Assembly: GCF_012516435.1 (NCBI RefSeq)
Contig: NZ_CP051216.1
Location: 2,560,001 to 2,624,000, forward strand
Reading direction: 5' to 3'
From: Pseudodesulfovibrio sp. zrk46
Lineage (GTDB): Bacteria; Desulfobacterota; Desulfovibrionia; Desulfovibrionales; Desulfovibrionaceae
DNA length: 64,000 nt
Of this stretch, positions 1 through 7,243 are shown piece by piece (position 1 is the first letter of the stretch; each line of letters opens with the position of its first letter). The translations under genes and the position numbers were made by a program. The notes under the pieces are model-generated. The model saw only the letters and a list, made by a program, of their open reading frames with translations. It had not been told where the DNA came from and searched no databases.

Positions 1-839
1 TGTTTCAACCTCGGATCAAGCAAGTCTCGCAGGGACTCGCCAAGTAAGTTGTATCCCAATACGGTCAGCAGAATGGCCATGCCGGGGAAGACCGACAGCC
101 ACCATGCTATGCCGAGGACTTCCTTGCCCTCCAGAAGCATGTTGCCCCAGGAAGCGTCGGGCGGCTGTACGCCGAGCCCGAGGAAGGAGAGGGAGGATTC
201 AGTCAGAATGGCTCCGGCAACGCCCAAAGTGGCGGAGACAAGCACCGGCGCAATAGCGTTGGGCAGGATATGCCGGAATATGATGCGGACCGGGCCGGCC
301 CCTGCTCCGCGCGCGGCAAGTACATAGTCGCGCTCACGGATGGTCAGGGTTTCGGCGCGAACCAGACGGGCAACGCCCATCCAGCCGGTCAGGCCGATTA
401 CTATCATAATATTGGTCAGGCTCGGCTCCAGAAAGGCGATGACCGCCAGAATCAGGAAAAAGGACGGGAAGCAGAGCATCACGTCCACGCCGCGCATGAT
501 GATTTCGTCCACGATGCGGCCGAAGTAGCCGGACACGAGGCCGAGGACCAACCCAATGGCGGTGGCAATACCCACGGCCACAAAGCCGACCCAGAGAGAG
601 ACGCGCCCGCCGTAAAGGATGCGGGAAAATACGTCGCGCCCCAGTGCGTCCGTGCCGAGCAGATGCGCTGCAGACGGCGGCTGGAGCAGGGTGTCTACAT
701 TGATCAGATTAGGATCGAAGGGCGCAATCCATGGGGCGAATACCGCACCCAGTGACATCAAACCGACGATGAACAATCCGATGATAAGCAGGGCATGACG
801 AGCCAACGGAGAGGGGCGCTTCAGGGGACGGCGTTTCAT
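1..839 (-). CDS. ABC transporter permease, DppC/OppC type (3' end outside window)
   Basis: This is the second inner-membrane permease of a peptide/nickel-type ABC importer. Read on the minus strand from ATG 839-837, it gives about 279 residues before the window edge. It has an N-terminal membrane segment, the typical 'LLGTDALGRDVFSR' stretch after it, several hydrophobic helices, and the EAA-type cytoplasmic loop (AARGAGAGPVRIIFRHILPN). The last visible residues, LDPRLK, are typical of the C-terminus of this family, so nearly the whole protein is present. Its start overlaps the stop of the upstream permease as ATGA, showing translational coupling. Genes for ATPase subunits would be expected beyond position 1. 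The substrate cannot be told from the permease. Confidence 0.9.
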   Translation of the reverse strand, partial: MKRRPLKRPSPLARHALLIIGLFIVGLMSLGAVFAPWIAPFDPNLINVDTLLQPPSAAHLLGTDALGRDVFSRILYGGRVSLWVGFVAVGIATAIGLVLGLVSGYFGRIVDEIIMRGVDVMLCFPSFFLILAVIAFLEPSLTNIMIVIGLTGWMGVARLVRAETLTIRERDYVLAARGAGAGPVRIIFRHILPNAIAPVLVSATLGVAGAILTESSLSFLGLGVQPPDASWGNMLLEGKEVLGIAWWLSVFPGMAILLTVLGYNLLGESLRDLLDPRLK

Positions 840-1834
840 CGTTCCCTCCCCTGTCCGATGCGGACGCGCGGGTCGGCCAGACCGTAACCCACGTCAGCCA
901 GCAGGTTGCCTACCAGAGTGAGCACCGCGCCGAGCACCAGACTGCCCATGATCAGAGGATAGTCGCGTGACATGACAGCCTGATAGAAAAGCTGTCCCAG
1001 TCCGGGCAGGGCAAAAATGGATTCAATGATGACCGAGCCGCCGATGAGCGACGGAACCGACAGCCCCAGAATGGTGATGACCGGCATGAGCGCATTGCGC
1101 AGGGCGTGTTTGAACAGCACCGTATGTGCGGGCAGTCCCTTGGCCCGGGCGGTCATGATGTAGTCCTGGCGGAGCACTTCAAGCATGGAGGAACGCATGA
1201 AGCGGGACATGCCAGCCCATGAGCCGGAGGTGTAGATGAAAATTGGCAGGATCAGGTGTTTTGCCAAATCCCATGCTTTCCCCAAGGGAGACATGGAATC
1301 ATATCCCATTGATGTGAGCCCCGAAATGGGCAGAATCGGCCAGTTGATGCCGAGCCAGAGCATGAGCAGCAGGGCCAGCCAGAAGCCGGGCATGGCAAAG
1401 CCTATGAACACGATAATCGTGGAGATCTTGTCGAAAGCCCCGCCTCGCCACCACGCGGCGGCCACGCCTACGGGCACGGCTATGAGCAGCGTCAGCACCA
1501 TGGAAGCCACGTTCATGCCAAAGGTCAGCGGCAGTCGTTCCTTGATTTTGTCCCAGACAGGGCGGTGGTCGCCGGACATGGATTGGCCAAAATCAAAATG
1601 CACAAGGCGGTTGAGCCATTTCGCATATTGTACGTGCAGCGGTTGATCCAGTCCGTATAGTTTTTCCAGTTGGGCACGCGCTTCCATTCCCGCCTCAGGA
1701 TTGAGGGTGGTCTGGAGGTCTGTGGGCGAGCCCGGGGCAAGATGAATGACCCAGAAACTGATGACCGTGATGCCGAGAAACACCACGCCCACCCACAGGA
1801 GTTTGATGAATATGCGTTTTAATACTTGGACCAT
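836..1834 (-). CDS. ABC transporter permease, DppB/OppB type
   Basis: A 332-residue inner-membrane permease, partner of the DppC-type protein that overlaps it by 4 nt. The N-terminus carries the first transmembrane helix and the family stretch 'VISFWVIHLAPGSPTD'. Five further helices follow, with the EAA loop 'TARAKGLPAHTVLFKHALRN' near residue 230 and 'ESIFALPGLGQLFYQAV' near residue 275. Length fits the family (about 310-340). The start ATG lies at 1834-1832 with a weak AAGG upstream on the minus strand. It is the first gene of the operon visible here; no solute-binding protein gene lies upstream. Dipeptide, oligopeptide, nickel and glutathione importers all share this architecture, so the cargo is unknown. 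Confidence 0.93.
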   Translation of the reverse strand: MVQVLKRIFIKLLWVGVVFLGITVISFWVIHLAPGSPTDLQTTLNPEAGMEARAQLEKLYGLDQPLHVQYAKWLNRLVHFDFGQSMSGDHRPVWDKIKERLPLTFGMNVASMVLTLLIAVPVGVAAAWWRGGAFDKISTIIVFIGFAMPGFWLALLLMLWLGINWPILPISGLTSMGYDSMSPLGKAWDLAKHLILPIFIYTSGSWAGMSRFMRSSMLEVLRQDYIMTARAKGLPAHTVLFKHALRNALMPVITILGLSVPSLIGGSVIIESIFALPGLGQLFYQAVMSRDYPLIMGSLVLGAVLTLVGNLLADVGYGLADPRVRIGQGRER

Positions 1835-1947
1835 AGATAAACCTTGTTATTTCAACCGTCCCTCGTTTCTTACAGCATGACCGTGGGCGAATCAATGTGT
1901 GAAGGGTACAAATTCTTGACTGATTCGATGATGTCCAGGTGTTGAGT

Positions 1948-1962
1948 CGGGAGAATCTCCCG
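1948..1962. promoter_or_regulatory. 15-bp perfect palindrome, candidate operator
   Basis: CGGGAGA-A-TCTCCCG is a perfect inverted repeat with one central base. It sits in the 216-bp divergent region between the permease operon (minus) and the receiver/TPR gene (plus). No T-run follows on either side, so an operator or the base of a transcript hairpin fits better than a terminator. No regulator gene is adjacent. Confidence 0.35.
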
Positions 1963-2050
1963 AATTTGCCGATTAAAAAATAACGGTATTGAAATGTGCC
2001 TTATTCGTAGGTAATTACAACGGTCTAAGTGATTATTCTGGAGAGTTTCG

Positions 2051-3121
2051 ATGATGTTGGATTCCTTGCGTTACGGTATTTTTTCTAATAATTCTCATAA
2101 TATCAGCTTGGATCGCCGATGTTTGATTGGGCTCGGAGCCAAGGATATTTGTGTGTATCCGTCATGGACCGAGGCAGAAGCCGGGTTCCAGCTTCGGGAC
2201 ATCGACTTTGCTCTGGTGGATGAAAAGCTCGAAGACACTGACGCGATTCAATGTATTGATCGCCTCAAACGAGTTTCCTCTCGCAACGTCCCCGTAGTCA
2301 TCATCACTAATGATCGTCGTCGAGAAGCCGTGCTCGATTCCATCGCCGTGGGCTGCGGCGGGTACGTCCTCCGTCCATATAGCATTGATACGCTGAGTCG
2401 CCACCTGCGTGCCGCTTCTTCCAGTATATCACCGGATGAAATTGAGCAGGAAATGCTCTCCGATGCCTTGGGGCTGGTGAGTGCCGGACAGTTTGACGAA
2501 GCCTTGGAAAGCCTTGAAGAACTGGTGGAAGAGGAAAATCCGGCCACCAAGTATTTTGAGCGGGGCATGCGCTATCTGGCCGAAGAGAAGTACGGTAAGG
2601 CCATCATCGCCTTCAATAAGGTCATCGCCATCAATGAGATGTACGCCGAAGCCTACAAAGGTATGGCCGAGGCCCATAAGGGTAAAGGCGATATGGAGAA
2701 GTATCAGGAGTACCTCACCAAGGCGGGTGATGTGTTCGCCATTCAGGATCGCCTCGACGAGGCCAAGCAGGTTTTCGTGGAGATTCTTCAGAACGAGCCG
2801 GATGCGGTCAATCCATTCAATCGACTCGGCGTAAAACTCCGCAAACAGGGCGATTACAAAGGAGCCATACGCGCTTATCATCAGGCCGCAGAACTGACTC
2901 CGGACGATCCCAATCTCTACTACAATATGGCCCGGGCCTATGGTTTCAACGGGGACAATGAGAACGCGCTCAAGTACGCCGAAAAGAGCATTGAGTTGGA
3001 CCCGAAAATGGAACACGCCCAGGCCCTGCGTGATCAGATCGCCAAAAAGAGCAAAAACGTCATCGATAAGGCGCCCAAGACTGATATGTCCGGCCGCGTT
3101 CTCATCGATCTTGATAATTAG
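2051..3121 (+). CDS. Degenerate receiver domain plus TPR protein
   Basis: A 356-residue cytoplasmic protein. Residues 1-120 have the alternating pattern of a CheY-like receiver domain: 'DFALVDEKL' holds the usual phosphoacceptor Asp and 'VVIITND' the Thr. However, the acidic pair after strand 1 is replaced (IFSNNSH), and the usual Lys-Pro is Arg-Pro (VLRPYS). The remainder (about 150-340) is at least four TPR units (for example 'FERGMRYLAEEKYGKAIIAF'). A GGAG lies just upstream of ATG 2051. The gene stands alone, ending 128 bp before tRNA-Ala. A protein-interaction scaffold with a pseudo-receiver is the likely role; partners are unknown. Confidence 0.85.
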   Translation: MMLDSLRYGIFSNNSHNISLDRRCLIGLGAKDICVYPSWTEAEAGFQLRDIDFALVDEKLEDTDAIQCIDRLKRVSSRNVPVVIITNDRRREAVLDSIAVGCGGYVLRPYSIDTLSRHLRAASSSISPDEIEQEMLSDALGLVSAGQFDEALESLEELVEEENPATKYFERGMRYLAEEKYGKAIIAFNKVIAINEMYAEAYKGMAEAHKGKGDMEKYQEYLTKAGDVFAIQDRLDEAKQVFVEILQNEPDAVNPFNRLGVKLRKQGDYKGAIRAYHQAAELTPDDPNLYYNMARAYGFNGDNENALKYAEKSIELDPKMEHAQALRDQIAKKSKNVIDKAPKTDMSGRVLIDLDN

Positions 3122-3249
3122 CACACCAATCGCAACACACTGCCTCAATAGGAAAAAACGTCTTTTTTTTGCGCCAAACTATTTTTTTCAAACTTTTCCT
3201 GTTGACATCATCCGGCCCCTTAGATAGACACCTCTTCACCCAACGACGT

Positions 3250-3325
<76 letters not shown>

Positions 3326-3624
3326 TATATTTCAAGAGGTTATCCATTGGTTTGGATAACCTCTTTTTTGTTTTTGGTGTTATCTGGATAACATTTTGGG
3401 TTCTCCGACTTTTTCGATCCTCAATGGTTGCGCATGGATGGTTCCGGAAGACCGCTTGAACTTCGGTAAAGCGGTCGTATTGAAATCTTGTCAATAGGAA
3501 ATGTTATGCCTTTTCGCTCGTTATCATGTCATTCTCACCCGTTTTCATCCTTAGCTGAAAACTCGTGGTAGGTTTTGCCAAATCAATGACCAGTTTCGAA
3601 GACGGTCAAAAAGGAGAAATTGAA
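3326..3624 (+). other. Conserved leader of cassette A
   Basis: A 299-bp gene-free stretch. It holds the terminator hairpin, the palindrome TGTTATC-TG-GATAACA (3378-3393), a second hairpin GACCGCTT/AAGCGGTC near 3450-3475, and the ribosome site AAGGAG at 3611. The stretch is recognisably homologous to 4758-5093 in cassette B. Antisense reading frames that end in VELEGIEPTTS here are artefacts of the tRNA. Confidence 0.7.
3336..3363 (+). terminator. Hairpin with T-run after tRNA-Ala / cassette A left arm
   Basis: An 11-bp perfect stem GAGGTTATCCA/TGGATAACCTC with a 6-nt loop is followed by TTTTTT. It should terminate tRNA-Ala transcription. The same stem also supplies two of the GGTTATCC repeats interpreted as integrase arm sites. 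Confidence 0.75.
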
Positions 3625-4218
3625 ATGGCAAAGAGAACAGTAAAACATATCGGGGATGATCAGCTTGTTTATGGGATGCCCAAGCACATGGTGGGAGTGT
3701 CCTCCCAAGAGAGTTTGACAAAGTTTAAGAAGGCTGAAGCAGAGTATGAACGATCAAACCAGAACCCTCCTGCTGATCCCATGGGGGATTATTACTGGAC
3801 GGTTCATCCGAAGTCTAAAGCATGTGTAAAATGCCAAGCAATGGCAGGAAAGGAGTTTATGGAAGAACCAGAACGTCCGCATCCCAATTGCAAATGTGAG
3901 ATAAAGAAGCACCCGTTGCGAAAAGTAAAGCGGTATATTAATGGATCTTTATCTAATCATGAGTGGCGCAGGTTTAAGGGAGGGAAGCACGTCCATATCC
4001 GGCTGAAGGGGATATGGGGTGGTTTAACAACTGGAGTTTGGATCGAAGTTAACGGTGAGTCCAAAGAGAATCTAGCCTGCCCTCCACGGACTTCACATAC
4101 TATCAATTTGAAAGCAGATGAGGATGCCCCTGTCACTTGGACGATTCGGTTGCAGGCTCACGGTTCAGATGGCATTCAAGTTGACTACACTATTATATAT
4201 GAGGATTGGGATGATTAA
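3625..4218 (+). CDS. Cassette A gene 1: conserved N-terminal zinc-motif domain, beta-rich variable C-terminus
   Basis: A 197-residue protein; ATG 3625 is chosen because AAGGAG lies 9 nt upstream, exactly as in the homologous gene at 5094. Residues 1-22 (KHIGDDQLVYGMPKHM) and a Cys block (CVKCQAM at about 73, HPNCKCE at about 93) are shared with the 5094 gene. The CxxC...HPNCxC pattern recalls the motif of Mu gpF/SPP1 gp7-like minor head proteins, though the family link is my reading. From about residue 100 the two proteins are unrelated; here the tail is basic, then beta-strand-rich, ending YEDWDD. It has no signal peptide. Its stop overlaps the start of the next gene (ATGATTAA). A toxin-like or effector module with swappable C-terminus is a hypothesis only. 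Confidence 0.75.
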   Translation: MAKRTVKHIGDDQLVYGMPKHMVGVSSQESLTKFKKAEAEYERSNQNPPADPMGDYYWTVHPKSKACVKCQAMAGKEFMEEPERPHPNCKCEIKKHPLRKVKRYINGSLSNHEWRRFKGGKHVHIRLKGIWGGLTTGVWIEVNGESKENLACPPRTSHTINLKADEDAPVTWTIRLQAHGSDGIQVDYTIIYEDWDD

Positions 4219-4600
4219 CAAATTAGTCTGTCTAGCTGTTTCCTTCTTGTTTGTATTCGCTTGTGCTGTGGAGACATTTGCATGCGACCTTTATCTTCCG
4301 TGTGAGAGTGTCGAGGGGATAGTGGTCAGCAAAGGGACTGAGCATCTTTCTGGAGGGGAAAAGAAAATGGTCTTTGTGGCTTGTGTTGATGTGGATGCGG
4401 CAAAGACCAATCTTAAGGAGTTGGTTGCAGGCTGTAATCATGACTCAATTGTCGTGAAAACGGGGAGCACCTCTATTACTGTTCCCAAAAGTGAGTTTCC
4501 TGGTGGGCATTGGTTCAGTATTGTCCGGTTTGAACCCCAAGAAGCTCTGGATGCAGCCATGAGCCTTTGTCCGGACAAGGTGAAGTCTTATCTTCCTTAA
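4211..4600 (+). CDS. Cassette A gene 2: small secreted cysteine-containing protein
   Basis: 129 residues starting at ATG 4211, which overlaps the stop of gene 1, so the pair is translationally coupled. Residues 1-24 form a clear signal peptide (MINKLVCLAVSFLFVFACAV then ETFA-CD). The mature part has Cys in CDLYLPC, VACVDV, GCNHD and LCPDK, which could make disulfides in the periplasm. I do not recognise a family. Position after a gene with a variable C-terminal domain would suit a cognate partner, for example an immunity protein, but nothing in the sequence proves it. Cassette B carries an unrelated membrane protein at the same place. Confidence 0.7.
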   Translation: MINKLVCLAVSFLFVFACAVETFACDLYLPCESVEGIVVSKGTEHLSGGEKKMVFVACVDVDAAKTNLKELVAGCNHDSIVVKTGSTSITVPKSEFPGGHWFSIVRFEPQEALDAAMSLCPDKVKSYLP

Positions 4601-4707
4601 CTTGGTGTTGGATAACCTCCCACAGCACAAAATCCCCGCTTTCCGCCAAAAAAAAGTTCTCCGCTCAAAATTTTAATCAATAATTTAAACAGATACAAAA
4701 CTTGCTC
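4601..4707 (+). other. Conserved right end of cassette A
   Basis: It contains GGATAACC at 4610-4617, then a stretch shared with 6457-6500 of cassette B (CTCCCACAGCACAAAATC and onward), then AT-rich sequence up to the core repeat. The position suits the second arm of an attachment site. No gene is seen. Confidence 0.6.
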
Positions 4708-4757
4708 CTTGAATGGCATTCAAGAGGTCGTGGGTTCAATTCCCTCCAGCTCCACCA
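4708..4757 (+). repeat. att-like core copy 2
   Basis: A 50-nt copy of the tRNA-Ala 3' end, identical to 3276-3325. The 5' half of a tRNA is absent, so it is not a tRNA gene. It is the junction between cassettes A and B. Confidence 0.9.
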
Positions 4758-4768
4758 CAAATTTCAAG

Positions 4769-4794
4769 AGGTTGTCCAGTGTTTTGGATAACCT
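4769..4794 (+). terminator. Hairpin with T-run, cassette B left arm
   Basis: The stem AGGTTGTCCA/TGGATAACCT (one G-T pair) with a 6-nt loop is followed by a run of eight T. It is the counterpart of the hairpin at 3336. Confidence 0.65.
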
Positions 4795-5093
4795 TTTTTT
4801 TGTTTTTGGGACTATCTGGATAACAGGTTGCGGTTATCCGTTTTTTCTAATCTCAATGGTTATAGTGGGATGATGATTGGCGGCCCCTTGAACTCAAGAA
4901 AAGTGGTCTTTTCAAAATCCTGTCAACACAAAAATGCGGTGATTTCATCGCATCTTACCGACCATGCACCGCACTTGGCCGACTTTGGCGTGCATTCTGC
5001 CTGCAATGCTTTGTGCCGGACAATTTCGCTGAAAAACCCATGATAGGCTTTTCGCAAATAAACGAACAGCCCACTGGGTAAAGGAGAAATTGA
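4795..5093 (+). other. Conserved leader of cassette B
   Basis: A gene-free stretch homologous to the cassette A leader. It has CTATCTGGATAACA near 4813, another GGTTATCC at 4832-4839, and the ribosome site AAGGAG at 5081. The middle (about 4920-5040) is less conserved between the two cassettes. Confidence 0.65.
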
Positions 5094-5819
5094 ATGACGA
5101 GAAAACGGGTTCAACACATTGGAGGTGACCAACTGGTCTATGGGCTGCCGAAACACATGTCCGCAGTGGCTGGCAGTGGCGGAACAAATGACACCAACTC
5201 TGAGAAGGCAACGACATACTGGCGATTCAAACCAAAGCCTCACGCCTGTGAGAAGTGTCAGGCTATGAAGGATGTATGGTTTGAAAGGAAACCGGCACAG
5301 ATTCACCCGAACTGTAAATGCGAACTCGAACAATTTGAAGCGATTTCAACCGATGCAAGCCGGGACATTGTCGTACCACCGGGTGTGGACATAGAGGCCA
5401 ACCTTGCGGAAGCACGGCGCAAGGCGAAGGAGTGCAGAAACAAAGCTGATCAAATTATATCTGCTTTGGAAGCAAAGGTGAAAAGGGTCATCAATGACTT
5501 CTCGTTGCCCGATTCTCTTCGTAAGACATCTGCCGAAGCGGTGGCTTTTTATCTCAAATGCGAATGGGTTTATGAGAAGTTTCAGAATGATGGCAAGTAC
5601 GATTACAAACAAATCGACAAGCGATATCAAGCTTTCGGGAACTACCATTACGGCCTGTACACTAATGCAATGAAACTTAACGCAACTTTCGCTCAGGTCG
5701 CTGCCGGCTATGCTCAATTCAGAGCTGGGACCTGGGAGCCGGAGTTTTATAGCACATGGCTTGATGATCCCGCGGACAATGGTGCAATCAGGAAAGGGCA
5801 AGCCTATCCTGTGAGATGA
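5094..5819 (+). CDS. Cassette B gene 1: same N-terminal domain, helical variable C-terminus
   Basis: 241 residues, ATG 5094 with AAGGAG 8 nt upstream. Residues 1-22 (HIGGDQLVYGLPKHM) and the Cys block CEKCQAM...HPNCKCE match cassette A gene 1, then similarity stops. Residues 90-241 look mostly helical (PPGVDIEANLAEARRKAKEC, ISALEAKVKRVIND) and end in KGQAYPVR. It has no signal peptide or membrane segment. The sharp switch from conserved N-terminus to unrelated C-terminus between adjacent units is what polymorphic effector families show. The biochemical activity of this C-terminal part is not recognisable. Confidence 0.75.
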   Translation: MTRKRVQHIGGDQLVYGLPKHMSAVAGSGGTNDTNSEKATTYWRFKPKPHACEKCQAMKDVWFERKPAQIHPNCKCELEQFEAISTDASRDIVVPPGVDIEANLAEARRKAKECRNKADQIISALEAKVKRVINDFSLPDSLRKTSAEAVAFYLKCEWVYEKFQNDGKYDYKQIDKRYQAFGNYHYGLYTNAMKLNATFAQVAAGYAQFRAGTWEPEFYSTWLDDPADNGAIRKGQAYPVR

Positions 5820-5827
5820 ATAATAAG

Positions 5828-5850
5828 GGAGGCGCATGAATTGCGTCTCC
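5828..5850 (+). terminator. Hairpin after cassette B gene 1
   Basis: The stem GGAGGCGC/GCGTCTCC (one G-T pair) with a 7-nt loop begins 9 nt after the stop codon. The downstream T-content is modest, so termination may be weak or the hairpin may stabilise the 3' end. Confidence 0.45.
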
Positions 5851-5980
5851 TTGATAATATATTGAAAATTCAACGTCTGTCAGGCATCATGCCGTGCATA
5901 TTGGTAGACTTGTTTTACACCGAGAAAGTCGCTCCTTTTGATTCGCACTATCGGAACAAAAGAGAAGTAAGGCCAACAAA

Positions 5981-6376
5981 ATGAAATCTCTTAGAATCAT
6001 ACTACTACTTTTTTTTGGCATTCAAGGAGCACTCGCTGTTCTGTTCGTGCCTTTCTTGCTTTGGGGATTGCTTGTCGGCTTTCCATTCACAGACCAGGAA
6101 CCACTTAATCACCATTGGTTGAATATAGTAGAACTCGCCGTGGTCATTTTTGCTTCCTGGTTCACATATGGAACCATACGTAGCAACAAGAAGCAGACAA
6201 GTGGCAAAGATATATTGCCACCAATCGTCCTATCAGTAATTGCAGCGTGTAATCTGATAGCCGTTTTTATTGCTCCTACGGGATATTCAGGTCCAAGAGA
6301 CCTTAGCTTGGTGCAACTGGTCTTCACCGGAACAACAGTGTGGTTTATATCCCGCCAGAGAAGAGGAATATCATAG
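5981..6376 (+). CDS. Cassette B gene 2: small four-helix membrane protein
   Basis: 131 residues. Hydrophobic segments lie at about 5-35, 50-66, 80-102 and 108-125, separated by short polar loops (one with RSNKKQTSGKD), predicting four transmembrane helices. No family is recognised. It is 161 bp from gene 1, unlike the overlapping pair in cassette A, so it may have its own promoter. It takes the place of the secreted protein in cassette A; both are envelope-located, which would fit cognate partners of the variable gene-1 C-termini, though this is inference. Confidence 0.65.
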   Translation: MKSLRIILLLFFGIQGALAVLFVPFLLWGLLVGFPFTDQEPLNHHWLNIVELAVVIFASWFTYGTIRSNKKQTSGKDILPPIVLSVIAACNLIAVFIAPTGYSGPRDLSLVQLVFTGTTVWFISRQRRGIS

Positions 6377-6554
6377 CAAAGTCATAAACCAGATACTTAT
6401 CCGTCCAATAATTTGAGAGAACATTGCTAATCTGTTCCGAGAGCGAGGAGGTTGGTGGATAACCTCCCGCAGCACAAAATCGCCGCTTTTCGCCAAGACC
6501 TGTTATCCACTCATGAAAAACAACTAATGATTTCAAGAGATACAAGCTCTGCGC
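6377..6554 (+). other. Conserved right end of cassette B
   Basis: It contains GGATAACC at 6457-6464, the block shared with cassette A, and GTTATCC at 6502-6508 in opposite orientation. These repeats next to the core at 6555 are the right-hand arm-like sites. No gene is seen. Confidence 0.6.
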
Positions 6555-6604
6555 CTTGAATGGCATTCAAGATGTCATGGGTTCAATTCCCTCCAGCTCC
6601 ACCA
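6555..6604 (+). repeat. att-like core copy 3
   Basis: A copy of the tRNA-Ala 3' end with two changes (GATG for GAGG and GTCA for GTCG). The sequence after it (ACTAGAAAGTTAAGGACTTC) is shared with copy 4 but not with copies 1 and 2, so this is probably the original chromosomal junction downstream of the tRNA. Confidence 0.88.
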
Positions 6605-6616
6605 CTAGAAAGTTAA

Positions 6617-6642
6617 GGACTTCAGATTAATATCTGAGGTCC
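6617..6642 (+). terminator. Terminator after att-like copy 3
   Basis: The stem GGACTTCAGAT/ATCTGAGGTCC with a 4-nt loop is followed by TTTTTCTTTT. It is nearly the same hairpin as that after copy 4 (17499-17524). It is probably the original tRNA-Ala terminator. Confidence 0.75.
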
Positions 6643-6702
6643 TTTTTCTTTTGTCTTAGTCTTTGTGATGAATCTGTGTCTCACAGAGTAAATAGAATAA
6701 AA

Positions 6703-6731
6703 AAAGCAGGGCACATTGAGTGCCCTGCTTT
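6703..6731. terminator. Terminator of the metal efflux operon
   Basis: A 12-bp perfect stem AAAGCAGGGCAC/GTGCCCTGCTTT with a 5-nt loop. On the minus strand it lies 22 bp after the stop of the last gene, with T-rich flanks on both strands, so it can work in both directions. Confidence 0.8.
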
Positions 6732-6752
6732 ATAACTTATCAGAGACAAGCC

Positions 6753-7205
6753 TTACTTCATGCTTTTCATTTTCTGGATAGTGTTTTCCATCTTGTGAAT
6801 GCCATCCATCATCATGGGGATGCCTTTGTCTGCGTCCTTTTTGGTGACGCCCATACCCTTCATGGTGATCATCATTTCCTTGTTCAGCTGCTTCATTGAA
6901 GCTTCCATGTGCTTGTCATGGTTTTTCTTTGCATGGGCTTCAACGCCAGCCATGCCGTGGTGCATGTCGTTCATGTGCTTGTTCATGGCTCCCATTGCAG
7001 CTTTGCGTTTTGCAGGGTCTTTCATGGTTTCCACGTCCGCTTTCATCAGGGCGAGGTTGTCTTCCATGACTTTCATGCTTTCATGGACACTCATGTCACC
7101 GGCTTTCATGTTGCCATGATCCATGCCTTGCATTGCGAAAGCGAAGCTGGAGACGAGCAGGGTCAATGCAAATGCCATGGTAATGCTTGTAAGTTTTTTC
7201 ATCAT
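6753..7205 (-). CDS. Periplasmic Met/His-rich metal-binding protein
   Basis: 150 residues with a signal peptide (MMKKLTSITMAFALTLLVSS then FAFA). The mature protein is highly charged and helical, with about 30 Met and many His in motifs such as MQGMDHGNM, HMNDMHHGM and KHMEASM. Such Met/His clusters bind Cu(I) or Ag(I). It is the last gene of the operon behind the RND pump, 38 bp downstream. The role of a periplasmic metal sponge or chaperone, like CusF in function though not in fold, is inferred. Copper or silver is the best guess for the metal. Confidence 0.8.
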   Translation of the reverse strand: MMKKLTSITMAFALTLLVSSFAFAMQGMDHGNMKAGDMSVHESMKVMEDNLALMKADVETMKDPAKRKAAMGAMNKHMNDMHHGMAGVEAHAKKNHDKHMEASMKQLNKEMMITMKGMGVTKKDADKGIPMMMDGIHKMENTIQKMKSMK

Positions 7206-7243
7206 AATACTCCTTTTTGAGATTGGTTTACTGGGTTGTTTTA

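Larger units (their letters stand above)
4708..6604 (+). mobile_element. Cassette B: second integrase-less insertion
   Basis: A 1,847-bp unit between tRNA 3'-end copies at 4708-4757 and 6555-6604. Its left 335 bp (terminator hairpin, palindrome, leader, ribosome site, N-terminal codons) and right 130 bp match cassette A. One shared right-end stretch is GATAACCTCCC(A/G)CAGCA, and it continues into CGCCAA. The middle is different and codes for 5094-5819 and 5981-6376. No recombinase is encoded. A and B stand head-to-tail like cassettes of an array built by repeated insertion at the same site. Confidence 0.7.
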
